Of a DNA stretch of 43,850 nt, positions 24,171 to 31,958 are shown piece by piece. A model generated the notes under the pieces. It worked only from the letters and a program-made list of their open reading frames with translations. It did no database searches and had not been told where the DNA came from. Position 1 is the first letter of the stretch; each line of letters starts with the position of its first letter. Source of the stretch: an uncultured Burkholderiales bacterium (GTDB lineage Bacteria > Pseudomonadota > Gammaproteobacteria > Burkholderiales > Casimicrobiaceae); assembly GCA_937944385.1 (NCBI GenBank), contig CALDYQ010000033.1, forward strand, positions 1 to 43,850, read 5' to 3'. A program made the position numbers and the translations under genes.

Positions 24171-25457
24171 ATGAAAGCAAGAGCCAGCACCATTTACGGA
24201 CGTTTTCTGAGTCGCCTTGGCGTGGTCGCCGGCGCACCGCTTGCTGCCGGCCCGGCGGCGGCCGATTGGGCCATAAACCTGCAGCAACCCAATTCGGCGG
24301 TCGCGCAGCAGATGTACGACCTGCACATCCTCATCACGATCATCTGCGCCGTGATCTTCTGCGGTGTCTTCGGCGTGATGTTCTATTCGCTCTATGCGCA
24401 CCGGAAGAGCAAGGGCCACAAGGCGGCCAACTTCCACGAGAGCACCACCGTCGAGGTGATCTGGACCGTCATCCCGTTCCTCATCCTTCTCGGCATGGCC
24501 TTTCCGGCGACCAAAGCGGTGCTCGACATGCGCGACAGTTCGGCGCCCGAGATGACGGTCAAGGTTACCGGCTACCAGTGGAAGTGGGGCTACGACTATA
24601 TCCACGAGGGCTTTGGCTTCATGTCCACCCTGTCCACGCCGCTTGCACAAATCATGGGGCAGGAGGCGAAGGGCGAGAATTACCTCCTCGAAGTCGACAA
24701 TCCGATGGTCGTGCCGGTCGGCACCAAGGTACGCGTGCTGGTTACCGCCAATGATGTGCTGCACGCATGGTGGGTGCCCGCGCTTGGCGTAAAACAAGAC
24801 GCCATTCCCGGCTTCGTGCGCGACGCCTGGTTTCGCGCCGACCGTCCCGGCATCTATCGTGGAAACTGTGCCGAATTGTGCGGCAAGGAGCACGGCTACA
24901 TGCCCATCGTCGTGGAGGTCAAGACCAAGGCCGATTACGACAAGTGGCTCGCCGCTGAGAAAGAAAAGCGCGGATTGGGCAAGGCTGCTGCGGCCGCAAC
25001 CGTCATCGACGACAAGGTCTACACCAAGGAGGAACTGGTCGCCCACGGCGAACAGGTGTATCAGTCCGCCGGTTGTGTCGGCTGTCACCAGGCCAATGGC
25101 AAGGGCGCGGGCAGCTTCCCTGCGCTCGATGGATCGAAGCTCGTGAACGGCCCGAAGGATCCGGTCATCGCACTGCTGCTCAATGGTAAGCCAGGGACCG
25201 CTATGGCCTCGTTCAAGCACCTCTCGGACAAGGATCTCGCCGCGGTCAAGGCCTACATCGGCGCCTCGTGGTCCAACAAAGTGACCGACCTCGCGCAACC
25301 GATCGATTTCACGAAGGCCCGCAATGGCGGACAGCTACCTGCTGGCGCGCAGACGTCGGCCGCTTCGGGATCCTCGTCAGGCGCGGCACCGGCCGCGACG
25401 GCTGAGGCGAACTCGGAAGGGGCTCCCCGCCAAGCTCTATTTCGCCCCCGGCAGTAA
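24171..25457 (+). CDS. coxB: Cytochrome c oxidase subunit II with fused cytochrome c domain (C-terminal OmpA domain out of frame)
   Basis: A 428-residue subunit carrying the CuA electron-entry site. After a signal peptide (to about the AAA before DWAINLQQ) come two membrane helices near 45-70 and 88-110. The CuA ligands are His in HAWWVPALG, then Cys233, Cys237, His241 and Met244 in CAELCGKEHGYM. A class I cytochrome c domain follows with heme motif CVGCH at 302-306 and a distal MASF methionine. The ATG at 24171 puts the signal peptide at the N-terminus; 24081 would add 30 residues. The frame ends early at 25457, while an OmpA-like domain continues in the next frame (see 25419-25734). One extra base near 25419-25428 would explain this. 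Confidence 0.93.
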   Translation: MKARASTIYGRFLSRLGVVAGAPLAAGPAAADWAINLQQPNSAVAQQMYDLHILITIICAVIFCGVFGVMFYSLYAHRKSKGHKAANFHESTTVEVIWTVIPFLILLGMAFPATKAVLDMRDSSAPEMTVKVTGYQWKWGYDYIHEGFGFMSTLSTPLAQIMGQEAKGENYLLEVDNPMVVPVGTKVRVLVTANDVLHAWWVPALGVKQDAIPGFVRDAWFRADRPGIYRGNCAELCGKEHGYMPIVVEVKTKADYDKWLAAEKEKRGLGKAAAAATVIDDKVYTKEELVAHGEQVYQSAGCVGCHQANGKGAGSFPALDGSKLVNGPKDPVIALLLNGKPGTAMASFKHLSDKDLAAVKAYIGASWSNKVTDLAQPIDFTKARNGGQLPAGAQTSAASGSSSGAAPAATAEANSEGAPRQALFRPRQ

Positions 25458-25734
25458 GGATTTGCCCCGTGACGCCAAGCCGGCGTTGGATGCCGCGCTC
25501 GCGTTCCTCACCGCCAAACCCGACGCCAGGGTCGACATCACGGGTTATACGGACAAGACGGGCAGCCGGAACGCCAACCTCGAGCTCGCCAAGGAGCGGG
25601 CCAAGGCGGTCCGTGATGCGCTGGTTTCCGCCGGCGTTGCGCGGGAGCGCATCAACATGAAGCCACCGGCAGAAATCACCGGCGGGAGCGACGACCGTGC
25701 CGCGCGTCGCGTGGAAATCAACCCCGGCAGCTAA
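25419..25734 (+). pseudogene. coxB: OmpA-like C-terminal domain of CoxB, separated by a one-base frameshift
   Basis: In the frame shifted by one base from coxB, the sequence from about 25430 reads AKLYFAPGSKDLPRDAKPAL, then VDITGYTDKTGSRNANLELA and ERINMKPPAE, ending DRAARRVEINPGS. This is a complete OmpA/MotB-type domain of about 100 residues. It has no start codon of its own in a sensible place, and it joins smoothly onto coxB if one base is removed from the GGGG (25419-25422) or CCCC (25425-25428) run. Some betaproteobacterial CoxB proteins, as I recall, carry such a domain after cytochrome c. The break may be a sequencing error, a real mutation or recoding. Confidence 0.75.
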
Positions 25735-25801
25735 ACCCAATTCGGTCGCGCGCCAGAGCCTTGGCGTGCAACCTGTAGTCGACGTTCAGGAGCAGTAAAT
25801 C

Positions 25802-27409
25802 ATGGCCAGCGTTCCGCACGATCACACCCACGGGCACGGACACGACGCCGCGCACGATCACGATCATCATCCAACCGGCATCATGCGGTGGGTCACCACG
25901 ACCAACCACAAAGACATCGGAACGATGTACATGCTGTTCAGCTTCGTGATGTTCATCGCGGGCGGCATCATGGCCCTCGGCATCCGGGCTGAGTTATTCC
26001 AACCAGGCTTGCAGGTCGTGCGCCCGGAACTGTTCAACCAGCTCACGACGCTCCACGGTATCGTCATGATCTTCGGTGCGATCATGCCGGCGTTCGTCGG
26101 CTTCGCCAACTGGATGCTTCCGTTGCAGCTCGGAGCGCCCGACATGGCGTTTGCTCGGATGAACAACTGGTCATTCTGGCTCCTTCCGCCCGCAGCTATC
26201 CTGTTGATCAGTTCTTTCTTCGTCCCAGGCGGCGCGGCTGCGGGGGGATGGACGCTGTATCCGCCGTTGTCGATTCAATCGGGCATCGGCATGGACATGA
26301 TGATCTTTGCCGTTCACATCATGGGCGCATCGTCGATCATGGGCTCGATCAACATCATCACGACGATCCTCAACATGCGGGCACCGGGAATGACGCTCAT
26401 GAAGATGCCGATGTTCGCGTGGACCTGGCTCATCACGGCCTTTCTGCTGATCGCAACGATGCCCGTGCTCGCCGGCGCAGTGACGATGTTGCTGACTGAT
26501 CGCCACTTCGGTACCACGTTTTTCAATGCGGCCGGCGGTGGTGATCCGGTGATGTTCCAGCACATCTTCTGGTTCTTCGGTCACCCGGAGGTCTACATCA
26601 TCGCGCTTCCGGCGTTCGGTGTCGTCTCGCAGATCATCCCGGCCTTCTCGCGGAAGCCGCTGTTTGGTTACGCCTCGATGGTGTACGCCACCGCCTCGAT
26701 CGCGATTCTGTCGTTCATCGTCTGGGCGCATCACATGTACACGACCGGTCTTCCGGTCGCCGGCCAGCTCTACTTCATGTACGCGACCATGCTGATTGCT
26801 GTTCCGACCGGGGTGAAAGTCTTCAACTGGCTGGCGACCATGTGGCGCGGTTCGATCACACTGGAAACGCCCATGCTGTTCTGCCTCGGCTTCCTGTTCC
26901 TGTTCACCATGGGCGGCTTCACTGGCCTCGTTCTGTCGCTTACGCCGGTAGACATTCAGCTGCATGACACCTACTACGTCGTAGCCCACTTCCACTACGT
27001 AATGGTGGCCGGCGCGCTATTCTCGGCCTTTGCCGCGGTGTACTACTGGGGCCCCAAGTGGACAGGGTGGATGTATGAGGAGAAGCTCGGCAAGATCCAT
27101 TTCTGGTGGTCGCTGATCGCCTTCAACGTTACGTTCTTCCCCCAACACTTCCTGGGTCTCGCCGGCATGCCGCGGCGTATCCCGGATTACAACCAGCAGT
27201 TCGAGAACTGGAACATGATCTCGTCGGTTGGCGCGTTTGCCTTCGGCCTCGCTCAGGTCTTCTTTATCTGGGTCGTGTGGCGGATGGCGACCGGTAAAAG
27301 TGGCATTCGCGCTGCGGCCAAGCCTTGGGATGGGGCTGAAGGTCTCGAGTGGACAGTGCCGTCGCCGGCGCCATATCACACGTTTGAAACTCCGCCTGTA
27401 GTCAAGTAA
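25802..27409 (+). CDS. coxA: Cytochrome c oxidase subunit I
   Basis: A 535-residue catalytic subunit of an aa3-type oxidase, with about 12 membrane helices. It starts with a His/Asp-rich tail ([10 protein letters not shown]...), then [11 protein letters not shown]. The low-spin heme ligand is in TLHGIVMIF. CuB and the cross-linked tyrosine are in [14 protein letters not shown], further CuB histidines in [11 protein letters not shown], and the heme a and a3 histidines in [12 protein letters not shown]. The E of GHPEVY marks the D-channel glutamate of A1-type oxidases. AGGAGCAG precedes the ATG. The His-rich N-terminus might hold metal, but that is speculative. Confidence 0.98.
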   Translation: MASVPHDHTHGHGHDAAHDHDHHPTGIMRWVTTTNHKDIGTMYMLFSFVMFIAGGIMALGIRAELFQPGLQVVRPELFNQLTTLHGIVMIFGAIMPAFVGFANWMLPLQLGAPDMAFARMNNWSFWLLPPAAILLISSFFVPGGAAAGGWTLYPPLSIQSGIGMDMMIFAVHIMGASSIMGSINIITTILNMRAPGMTLMKMPMFAWTWLITAFLLIATMPVLAGAVTMLLTDRHFGTTFFNAAGGGDPVMFQHIFWFFGHPEVYIIALPAFGVVSQIIPAFSRKPLFGYASMVYATASIAILSFIVWAHHMYTTGLPVAGQLYFMYATMLIAVPTGVKVFNWLATMWRGSITLETPMLFCLGFLFLFTMGGFTGLVLSLTPVDIQLHDTYYVVAHFHYVMVAGALFSAFAAVYYWGPKWTGWMYEEKLGKIHFWWSLIAFNVTFFPQHFLGLAGMPRRIPDYNQQFENWNMISSVGAFAFGLAQVFFIWVVWRMATGKSGIRAAAKPWDGAEGLEWTVPSPAPYHTFETPPVVK

Positions 27410-27428
27410 TCACGGGGCGAGTGCGCGC

Positions 27429-27572
27429 ATGGGCTCTCATGCCGTCATCAAGGATCGAGATCGCGCCGACGCCGTTCGGCGCCGCGCCCGGGTAACGGGC
27501 CTCGCCCTTGCGGCACTTGCGCTTTTCTTCATGGTCTCGGTCGGCGTCGTCAAGCTCTGGGGAAGAATGTGA
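27429..27572 (+). CDS. Small cytochrome oxidase assembly protein (47 residues)
   Basis: A short gene between coxA and ctaG. The product has a basic N-terminal half (VIKDRDRADAVRRRARV) and one membrane helix (about 23-40, LALAALALFFMVSVGVV), ending KLWGRM. Burkholderiales commonly encode a protein of this size and topology at this place, annotated as a cytochrome oxidase small assembly protein. Its TGA overlaps the GTG start of ctaG, which suggests translational coupling. There is only a weak ribosome site. The call depends on position, topology and overlap more than on sequence identity. Confidence 0.65.
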   Translation: MGSHAVIKDRDRADAVRRRARVTGLALAALALFFMVSVGVVKLWGRM

Positions 27573-28159
27573 AGTGGCTCGAGTTCGCCAACAAGACGAT
27601 GCTGCGCAAGCTCGTCGTCTTCACCTTGGTGATGTTCGCATTCGGGTTTGCACTCGTCCCGATCTACCAAAAGATCTGTGAGATCACGGGCGTCAACGAG
27701 TTGTTACGTCCCGACCAGGTGAAGAACACGCAGGTCGATGCGTCTCGCACGATCAAAGTGGAGTTCGACGCCAATCTGCGTGGTGACAGCATGTGGACCT
27801 TCAAGCCGGAAGTCACCGTGCTCAACCTTCATCCCGGCGAGTTGGCTACAGTAGTCTACGAAATCACAAACACCGCGAGTCGCGACATCGTCGGACAGGC
27901 TATTCCGAGTTACATGCCCATGCTAGCAGCCGAGCACTTCAAGAAACTCGAGTGCTTCTGTTTTGCGAAGCAGACCTTCGCGGCAAACGAGACGCGAAAG
28001 ATGCCGGTCGTCTTCCTCATCGATCCTGCACTTCCTCCCGATGTCAACACGGTTACGCTGTCCTACACTTTTTTTGAAATGCCCGGGGGGGCGCCGGCCG
28101 CCAGCCGGGCGCCAGCCGGCAAGCTCGAGGCCGCGCAACCGGTCGTCGAACCCAGCTGA
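27569..28159 (+). CDS. ctaG: Cytochrome c oxidase assembly protein CtaG/Cox11
   Basis: A 196-residue copper chaperone that delivers copper to the CuB site of subunit I. It has one N-terminal membrane anchor (about 14-33, VVFTLVMFAFGFALVPIYQKICEIT) and a periplasmic immunoglobulin-like domain. The copper-binding pair is Cys129 and Cys131 in ECFCF, with a further cysteine near the membrane in KICEITG. PVVFLIDPALPPD and TLSYTFFE are family signatures. The C-terminal 25 residues are Pro/Ala-rich. The start is the GTG that overlaps the preceding stop. The DUF2970 gene often found between ctaG and coxC in relatives is missing here. Confidence 0.95.
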   Translation: MKWLEFANKTMLRKLVVFTLVMFAFGFALVPIYQKICEITGVNELLRPDQVKNTQVDASRTIKVEFDANLRGDSMWTFKPEVTVLNLHPGELATVVYEITNTASRDIVGQAIPSYMPMLAAEHFKKLECFCFAKQTFAANETRKMPVVFLIDPALPPDVNTVTLSYTFFEMPGGAPAASRAPAGKLEAAQPVVEPS

Positions 28160-28194
28160 TCGCTTTCACGTTTGTGCACTGACTGAGACCTGAC

Positions 28195-29055
28195 ATGGCT
28201 TCTTCATCAAACACCAATTCGGGACACTATTTCGTCCCCCAGCCCTCGCACTGGCCGATTGTTGGCTCGATTGCGCTCTTGACTTCCGCATTCGGTGCGG
28301 TCGGCACCATGAATCACTTTGGCTGGGGTCTACCGGTTCTCCTCTCGGGACTGGGCATCCTCGTGTTCATGATGTTTGGATGGTTTGGCTCCGTCATCAA
28401 GGAGAGTGAAGGCCGCCTGTACGGAGCCAACGTGGATCGCTCATTCCGCTGGAGCATGAGCTGGTTCATCTTCTCCGAGGTGATGTTCTTTGCCGCGTTC
28501 TTCGGTGCTCTCGGACTTGCGCGTCTGCATGTCGTCCCGGACTTGGCCAGCATCGACAACAAGTTGCTCTGGCCGGAGTTCGCGGGCACGTGGCCGACCA
28601 CCGGGCCGTATATCGATTCGCCTTTCACGCCCATGGGCGCGTGGGGAATCCCGGCGATCAACACCGCACTGTTGCTTACCTCAGGTGTCACACTCACCAT
28701 CGCGCATCACGCTCTCCTCAAGAACGAGCGCAGCAAGACGATCACTTGGCTCGCCGCGACCATCGTGCTCGGCTTGGTCTTCCTTGGCCTTCAGGTCTAC
28801 GAGTACATCCACGCATACTCCGACCTCAACCTGAAGCTCACCTCGGGCATCTTTGGTTCGACCTTCTTCATGCTCACCGGCTTCCACGGCTTCCACGTGA
28901 CCGTGGGTGCGATCATGCTCGCGGTCGTCATGTTGCGTCTGATGCGTGGACACTTCGACGCGAAACATCATTTCGCGTTCGAGGCGGCAGCTTGGTATTG
29001 GCACTTCGTCGATGTGGTCTGGCTCGGTCTCTTTGTCGTCGTTTACATGATGTGA
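28195..29055 (+). CDS. coxC: Cytochrome c oxidase subunit III
   Basis: A 286-residue subunit with seven predicted membrane helices. Family segments are HYFVPQPSHWPIVGS, WSMSWFIFSEVMFFAAFFGAL (helices 2-3, with the conserved Glu facing the lipid-filled cleft), GVTLTIAHHALL, GLQVYEYIHAYSDL, TGFHGFHVTVGAIML and FEAAAWYWHFVDVVWLGLFVVVY. It stabilises subunit I and the proton-uptake path. It is the last gene before a strong terminator and so probably ends the main cox transcript. No clear Shine-Dalgarno sequence precedes the ATG. Confidence 0.97.
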   Translation: MASSSNTNSGHYFVPQPSHWPIVGSIALLTSAFGAVGTMNHFGWGLPVLLSGLGILVFMMFGWFGSVIKESEGRLYGANVDRSFRWSMSWFIFSEVMFFAAFFGALGLARLHVVPDLASIDNKLLWPEFAGTWPTTGPYIDSPFTPMGAWGIPAINTALLLTSGVTLTIAHHALLKNERSKTITWLAATIVLGLVFLGLQVYEYIHAYSDLNLKLTSGIFGSTFFMLTGFHGFHVTVGAIMLAVVMLRLMRGHFDAKHHFAFEAAAWYWHFVDVVWLGLFVVVYMM

Positions 29056-29080
29056 CGCGACGATACGCGAGTCCGACGCG

Positions 29081-29107
29081 AGAGCGGCCCCTCGGGGCCG
29101 CTCTTTC
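29081..29107 (+). terminator. Rho-independent terminator after coxC
   Basis: AGAGCGGCCCC (29081-29091) and GGGGCCGCTCT (29094-29104) form a perfect 11-base stem with a two-base spacer, followed by TTTCATTT. It lies 26 bases after the coxC stop and would also work poorly in reverse for the DUF2909 gene. Confidence 0.9.
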
Positions 29108-29146
29108 ATTTGGATGGCCTACCGTGCAATCGGCGCGGCCTGAGCC

Positions 29147-29350
29147 TTACTTTATACCCTGCGGGCCAATCAGCCCAAACTTGTATCCTGCCATGAGGAA
29201 CACGAAGAGTCCCACGGACAGCGCGACCCGCAGTGCCAGGGCCCGAACCATGCGGTGCCTTCCCTCACCGGCATCGCGGTAAAGAAATACCAGAGCCGAG
29301 GCCATGGAGACGATGATGGCGACGAGAACAGCAATGACCACCCAGCGCAT
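29147..29350 (-). CDS. DUF2909 twin transmembrane protein
   Basis: A 67-residue protein with two hydrophobic helices (about 3-23 and 43-61) joined by a basic loop (RDAGEGRHRMVRAL), ending KFGLIGPQGIK. This matches the DUF2909 small membrane family found beside cox assembly genes in betaproteobacteria. It is read opposite to the cox genes and divergent from surf1, whose start is only 28 bases away, so the two promoters must overlap each other's coding starts. The function is unknown. Confidence 0.82.
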   Translation of the reverse strand: MRWVVIAVLVAIIVSMASALVFLYRDAGEGRHRMVRALALRVALSVGLFVFLMAGYKFGLIGPQGIK

Positions 29351-29378
29351 TTGCGGATTCTAGTTGCCGACCAAGGCC

Positions 29379-30125
29379 ATGCGCTTGACTGTCATGAATC
29401 GCGAATTTCGGCCTCGCCTGTGGGCCTTGCTCCTCACGGGCGGGTTCGTTGCACTGACGATCCGTCTCGGCAACTGGCAAGGCGAACGCGCGGCCTACAA
29501 AGTCGCGCAGCAGGCGCTCATCACCGAGGCGCAGCAACGGCCGACACTGTCACCTGCTGACGCGGCAGAAAAGGGGGCTGAGGCGCGCTATCAGCCGGTT
29601 CGCGGCCGGGGTCGGTTCATCGCCGAACCGATCTGGTTCCTCGATAACCGCATCTATGAGGGACGCGCCGGCTACGCGGTACTGCAACTGTTCGAACCCG
29701 AGCGCCTCAACGACGATGCGCTGCCCCGCGAAAATCGCCTTCTCCTCGTGGACCGCGGCTGGGTTCCCGTGGGGGTCGACCGCTCGGTTCTGCCCAAGGT
29801 CGAAACCCCCAAGGGCGTCATCACGATTGTGGGTCGCCTCAATGCTCCGCCGTCGCGCAATCCTGGCACAGCAGACAATGAAATCGGTCCCCGCCTCAAC
29901 TACATCGCGATCGAGGAGCTAACCCGCCGCATCGACCGACCGCTTTCGCCGCTGATGGTCGAACTCACCGAGGGTGAAGGATGGCTCGGCACGACGCCGC
30001 CGCCGCCTGCGGCGAGGATCGACCACCACTACGCCTATCGAGTGCAGTGGTATTCCATGGCAGCACTGGCCGTGGTCCTGTTTATCGTTTTCAGCTTCCG
30101 AAAGATCGAAGATTCCCCGCAATGA
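29379..30125 (+). CDS. SURF1-family cytochrome oxidase assembly protein
   Basis: A 248-residue protein of the SURF1 (Shy1) family, which assists insertion of heme a into subunit I. It has an N-terminal membrane helix (about 14-30) and a C-terminal one (about 220-238), with the family segments RLGNWQGERAA, FLDNRIYEGRAGYAVLQLFE, LLLVDRGWVPVG and HHYAYRVQWYSMAALAVVLF. The ATG at 29379 is preferred; 29394 is an alternative. Its stop overlaps the next start (ATGA), linking it with the SCO-like protein. Confidence 0.93.
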   Translation: MRLTVMNREFRPRLWALLLTGGFVALTIRLGNWQGERAAYKVAQQALITEAQQRPTLSPADAAEKGAEARYQPVRGRGRFIAEPIWFLDNRIYEGRAGYAVLQLFEPERLNDDALPRENRLLLVDRGWVPVGVDRSVLPKVETPKGVITIVGRLNAPPSRNPGTADNEIGPRLNYIAIEELTRRIDRPLSPLMVELTEGEGWLGTTPPPPAARIDHHYAYRVQWYSMAALAVVLFIVFSFRKIEDSPQ

Positions 30126-30685
30126 GAGCACCACCGCAACCCGCCACAACTGGCTCGAATGCCTCCACCCGGGCGATGATCCTGCTCGTGGCGCTCGTGT
30201 GCGCCGCGCCATTCCTCGCCGCTTGGATCGCCTACTACGTAATCAAGCCGCAAGGCGGTGAGAGCTATGGTCAGTTGCTCAAAACGGCTCCCGTGCCCGC
30301 GCTGCAACTTTCGGGCGACGCGGCCGAACGCCTGCGGAAACGTTGGATCATCCTGATGCGTGCCGACGGGCCTTGCACCGCAGAATGCGAACAGCTGCTC
30401 TACGCCACGCGCCAGGCGCACACCATGCTGGGAAAGGAGCGCTCCCGTGTCCAGCGCGTCCTCATCGGAGCGCCGGAACTGACCGAGGAACAGGCACGTG
30501 CGCACCCCGATCTCATAGTGGGTCGCGTGCCAGCGCCTTCGCCGGAAATCGACCAGCTGCTGCGTGAGCGCGCGGTGCTCATCGATCCGCTGGGTAACCA
30601 GGTCATCGCCTGGCCGCTCGATCCCGACATCAAGAAACTCAATGGGGACCTGATGCGGCTGCTTCGCGCATCCAGAATCGGCTGA
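30122..30685 (+). CDS. Membrane-anchored SCO/thioredoxin-like protein of the cox assembly cluster
   Basis: A 187-residue protein with one N-terminal helix (about 18-41) and an exported domain. The segment RWIILMRADGPCTAECEQLLYATRQ has a C-x3-C pair at the place where Sco copper chaperones have CxxxC. It then continues with RVQRVLIG and VLIDPLGNQVIAWPLDPDI, matching the end of a thioredoxin-like fold. The distal histidine of true Sco proteins is not obvious. In related bacteria a gene like this lies between surf1 and ctaA. Here ctaB follows directly after a 42-base gap. Copper delivery to CuA is a reasonable but unproven role. Confidence 0.75.
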   Translation: MRAPPQPATTGSNASTRAMILLVALVCAAPFLAAWIAYYVIKPQGGESYGQLLKTAPVPALQLSGDAAERLRKRWIILMRADGPCTAECEQLLYATRQAHTMLGKERSRVQRVLIGAPELTEEQARAHPDLIVGRVPAPSPEIDQLLRERAVLIDPLGNQVIAWPLDPDIKKLNGDLMRLLRASRIG

Positions 30686-30727
30686 CGAACCGCCGATGGA
30701 TCAGGCCCACAAGCGCTGCCTCTTGCC

Positions 30728-31675
30728 ATGAGCACACCGCGAGACGAACCCGCCATTGCGCGTGAACTGCAAACCGCAGCCAACACGACAGCCTCCACCT
30801 CGCGCTTGCGGGACTACTGGACCCTGACCAAGCCTCGCGTCACGCTGCTCGCGGTCTTCACTGCCTTCATCGGCATGCTGCTCGCGCAACCAGCCGTGCC
30901 CTCGCCAAGCCTCCCGCCCTGGCCCACGATGCTCGGCGGCGTGGCGGGCATCTGGCTCCTCGCGGGCGCAAGCTTCGCCCTCAACTGCCTGCTCGAGGCG
31001 GCGGTGGACGCCCGCATGCGTCGGACGCGCGGCCGACCCTCGGCGCAGGGACGGCTCACGACCACCGAGATCGTTCTTTTTGCATTGGCACTGGGGGCTG
31101 CTGGTTCCGCCGTGCTCGTCGTATTCACGAATCTTCTCACGTGGGCACTGACGCTCGCCACGTTCTTTGGCTATGCCTTTGTCTACACGCTCTACCTGAA
31201 GCCCAACACCCCGCAGAACATCGTGATCGGCGGCGCAGCGGGGGCCATGCCACCCCTCCTCGGTTGGACGGCGATCGCGAACGAAGTCACCGCCGGGCCG
31301 CTTCTGCTCGTGCTCATCATCTTCGTCTGGACGCCCCCTCATTTCTGGGCGCTGGCACTTTACAGGCAGGAGGATTACGAGCGCTCCGGGCTGCCGATGC
31401 TGCCCGTCACGCATGGCCGCGACTTCACGCTGCTGTCGATGCTGCTCTACACATGGCTGCTGCTCGGGGTATCGCTGCTGCCGGTCGCGATTCGCATGAG
31501 CGGCTGGCTCTACGGGCTGATCGCCCTGATTCTCGGCCTGCGTTTCATCCTGCTCGTTCACCGCTTGCGCCGCAACTACAGCGACGACCGCTCACGGGCG
31601 GTCTTCAAGTATTCCCTGACCTATCTCTCGCTGCTCTTTGCGGCACTGCTCGTCGATCACTATCTGATTGCCTGA
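30728..31675 (+). CDS. ctaB: Protoheme IX farnesyltransferase (heme O synthase)
   Basis: A 315-residue UbiA-superfamily prenyltransferase that converts heme B to heme O. The prenyl-diphosphate motif is N-x3-E-x3-D (Asn86, Glu90, Asp94 in [15 protein letters not shown]), with a second loop in [28 protein letters not shown] and [18 protein letters not shown]. About nine membrane helices are predicted. Heme O must be oxidised to heme A by CtaA for an aa3 oxidase, yet ctaA is not in this cluster. It is convergent with the rubredoxin gene 13 bases away. Confidence 0.96.
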   Translation: MSTPRDEPAIARELQTAANTTASTSRLRDYWTLTKPRVTLLAVFTAFIGMLLAQPAVPSPSLPPWPTMLGGVAGIWLLAGASFALNCLLEAAVDARMRRTRGRPSAQGRLTTTEIVLFALALGAAGSAVLVVFTNLLTWALTLATFFGYAFVYTLYLKPNTPQNIVIGGAAGAMPPLLGWTAIANEVTAGPLLLVLIIFVWTPPHFWALALYRQEDYERSGLPMLPVTHGRDFTLLSMLLYTWLLLGVSLLPVAIRMSGWLYGLIALILGLRFILLVHRLRRNYSDDRSRAVFKYSLTYLSLLFAALLVDHYLIA

Positions 31676-31688
31676 GCAAGGCACGAGA

Positions 31689-31853
31689 TCAGATTTCCAC
31701 CATGTCGAAGTCGTCCTTGCGCGCGCCGCACTCCGGGCACGTCCAGTTCAACGGGACGTCCTCCCAGCGGGTCCCCGGAGGCAGACCGTCCTCCGGCGCA
31801 CCAGTCGCTTCGTCATAGATCCAGCCGCAGATCAGGCACATGTACTTTTTCAT
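31689..31853 (-). CDS. Rubredoxin
   Basis: A 54-residue iron protein with one Fe(Cys)4 site. The ligands are the two cysteine pairs CLICG (near residues 6-9) and CPECG (near 39-42), with the standard spacing, the hallmark YDEATG and W-containing core [21 protein letters not shown]. The start at 31853 gives the standard length; an ATG at 31871 would add MPAPAF. It transfers single electrons, in other bacteria to alkane hydroxylase or oxygen-defence reductases, none of which lie nearby. It is divergent from gspE and convergent with ctaB. Confidence 0.95.
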   Translation of the reverse strand: MKKYMCLICGWIYDEATGAPEDGLPPGTRWEDVPLNWTCPECGARKDDFDMVEI

Positions 31854-31958
31854 GAAGGCGGGGGCGGGCATCAAGCGCAGCCCGTGATTCTAGGTGAACC
31901 CACTTTCCTCCTTAGAATCAGAGGGTTATCCGCACGCTGTCCTCTCGGACTAACGCTC

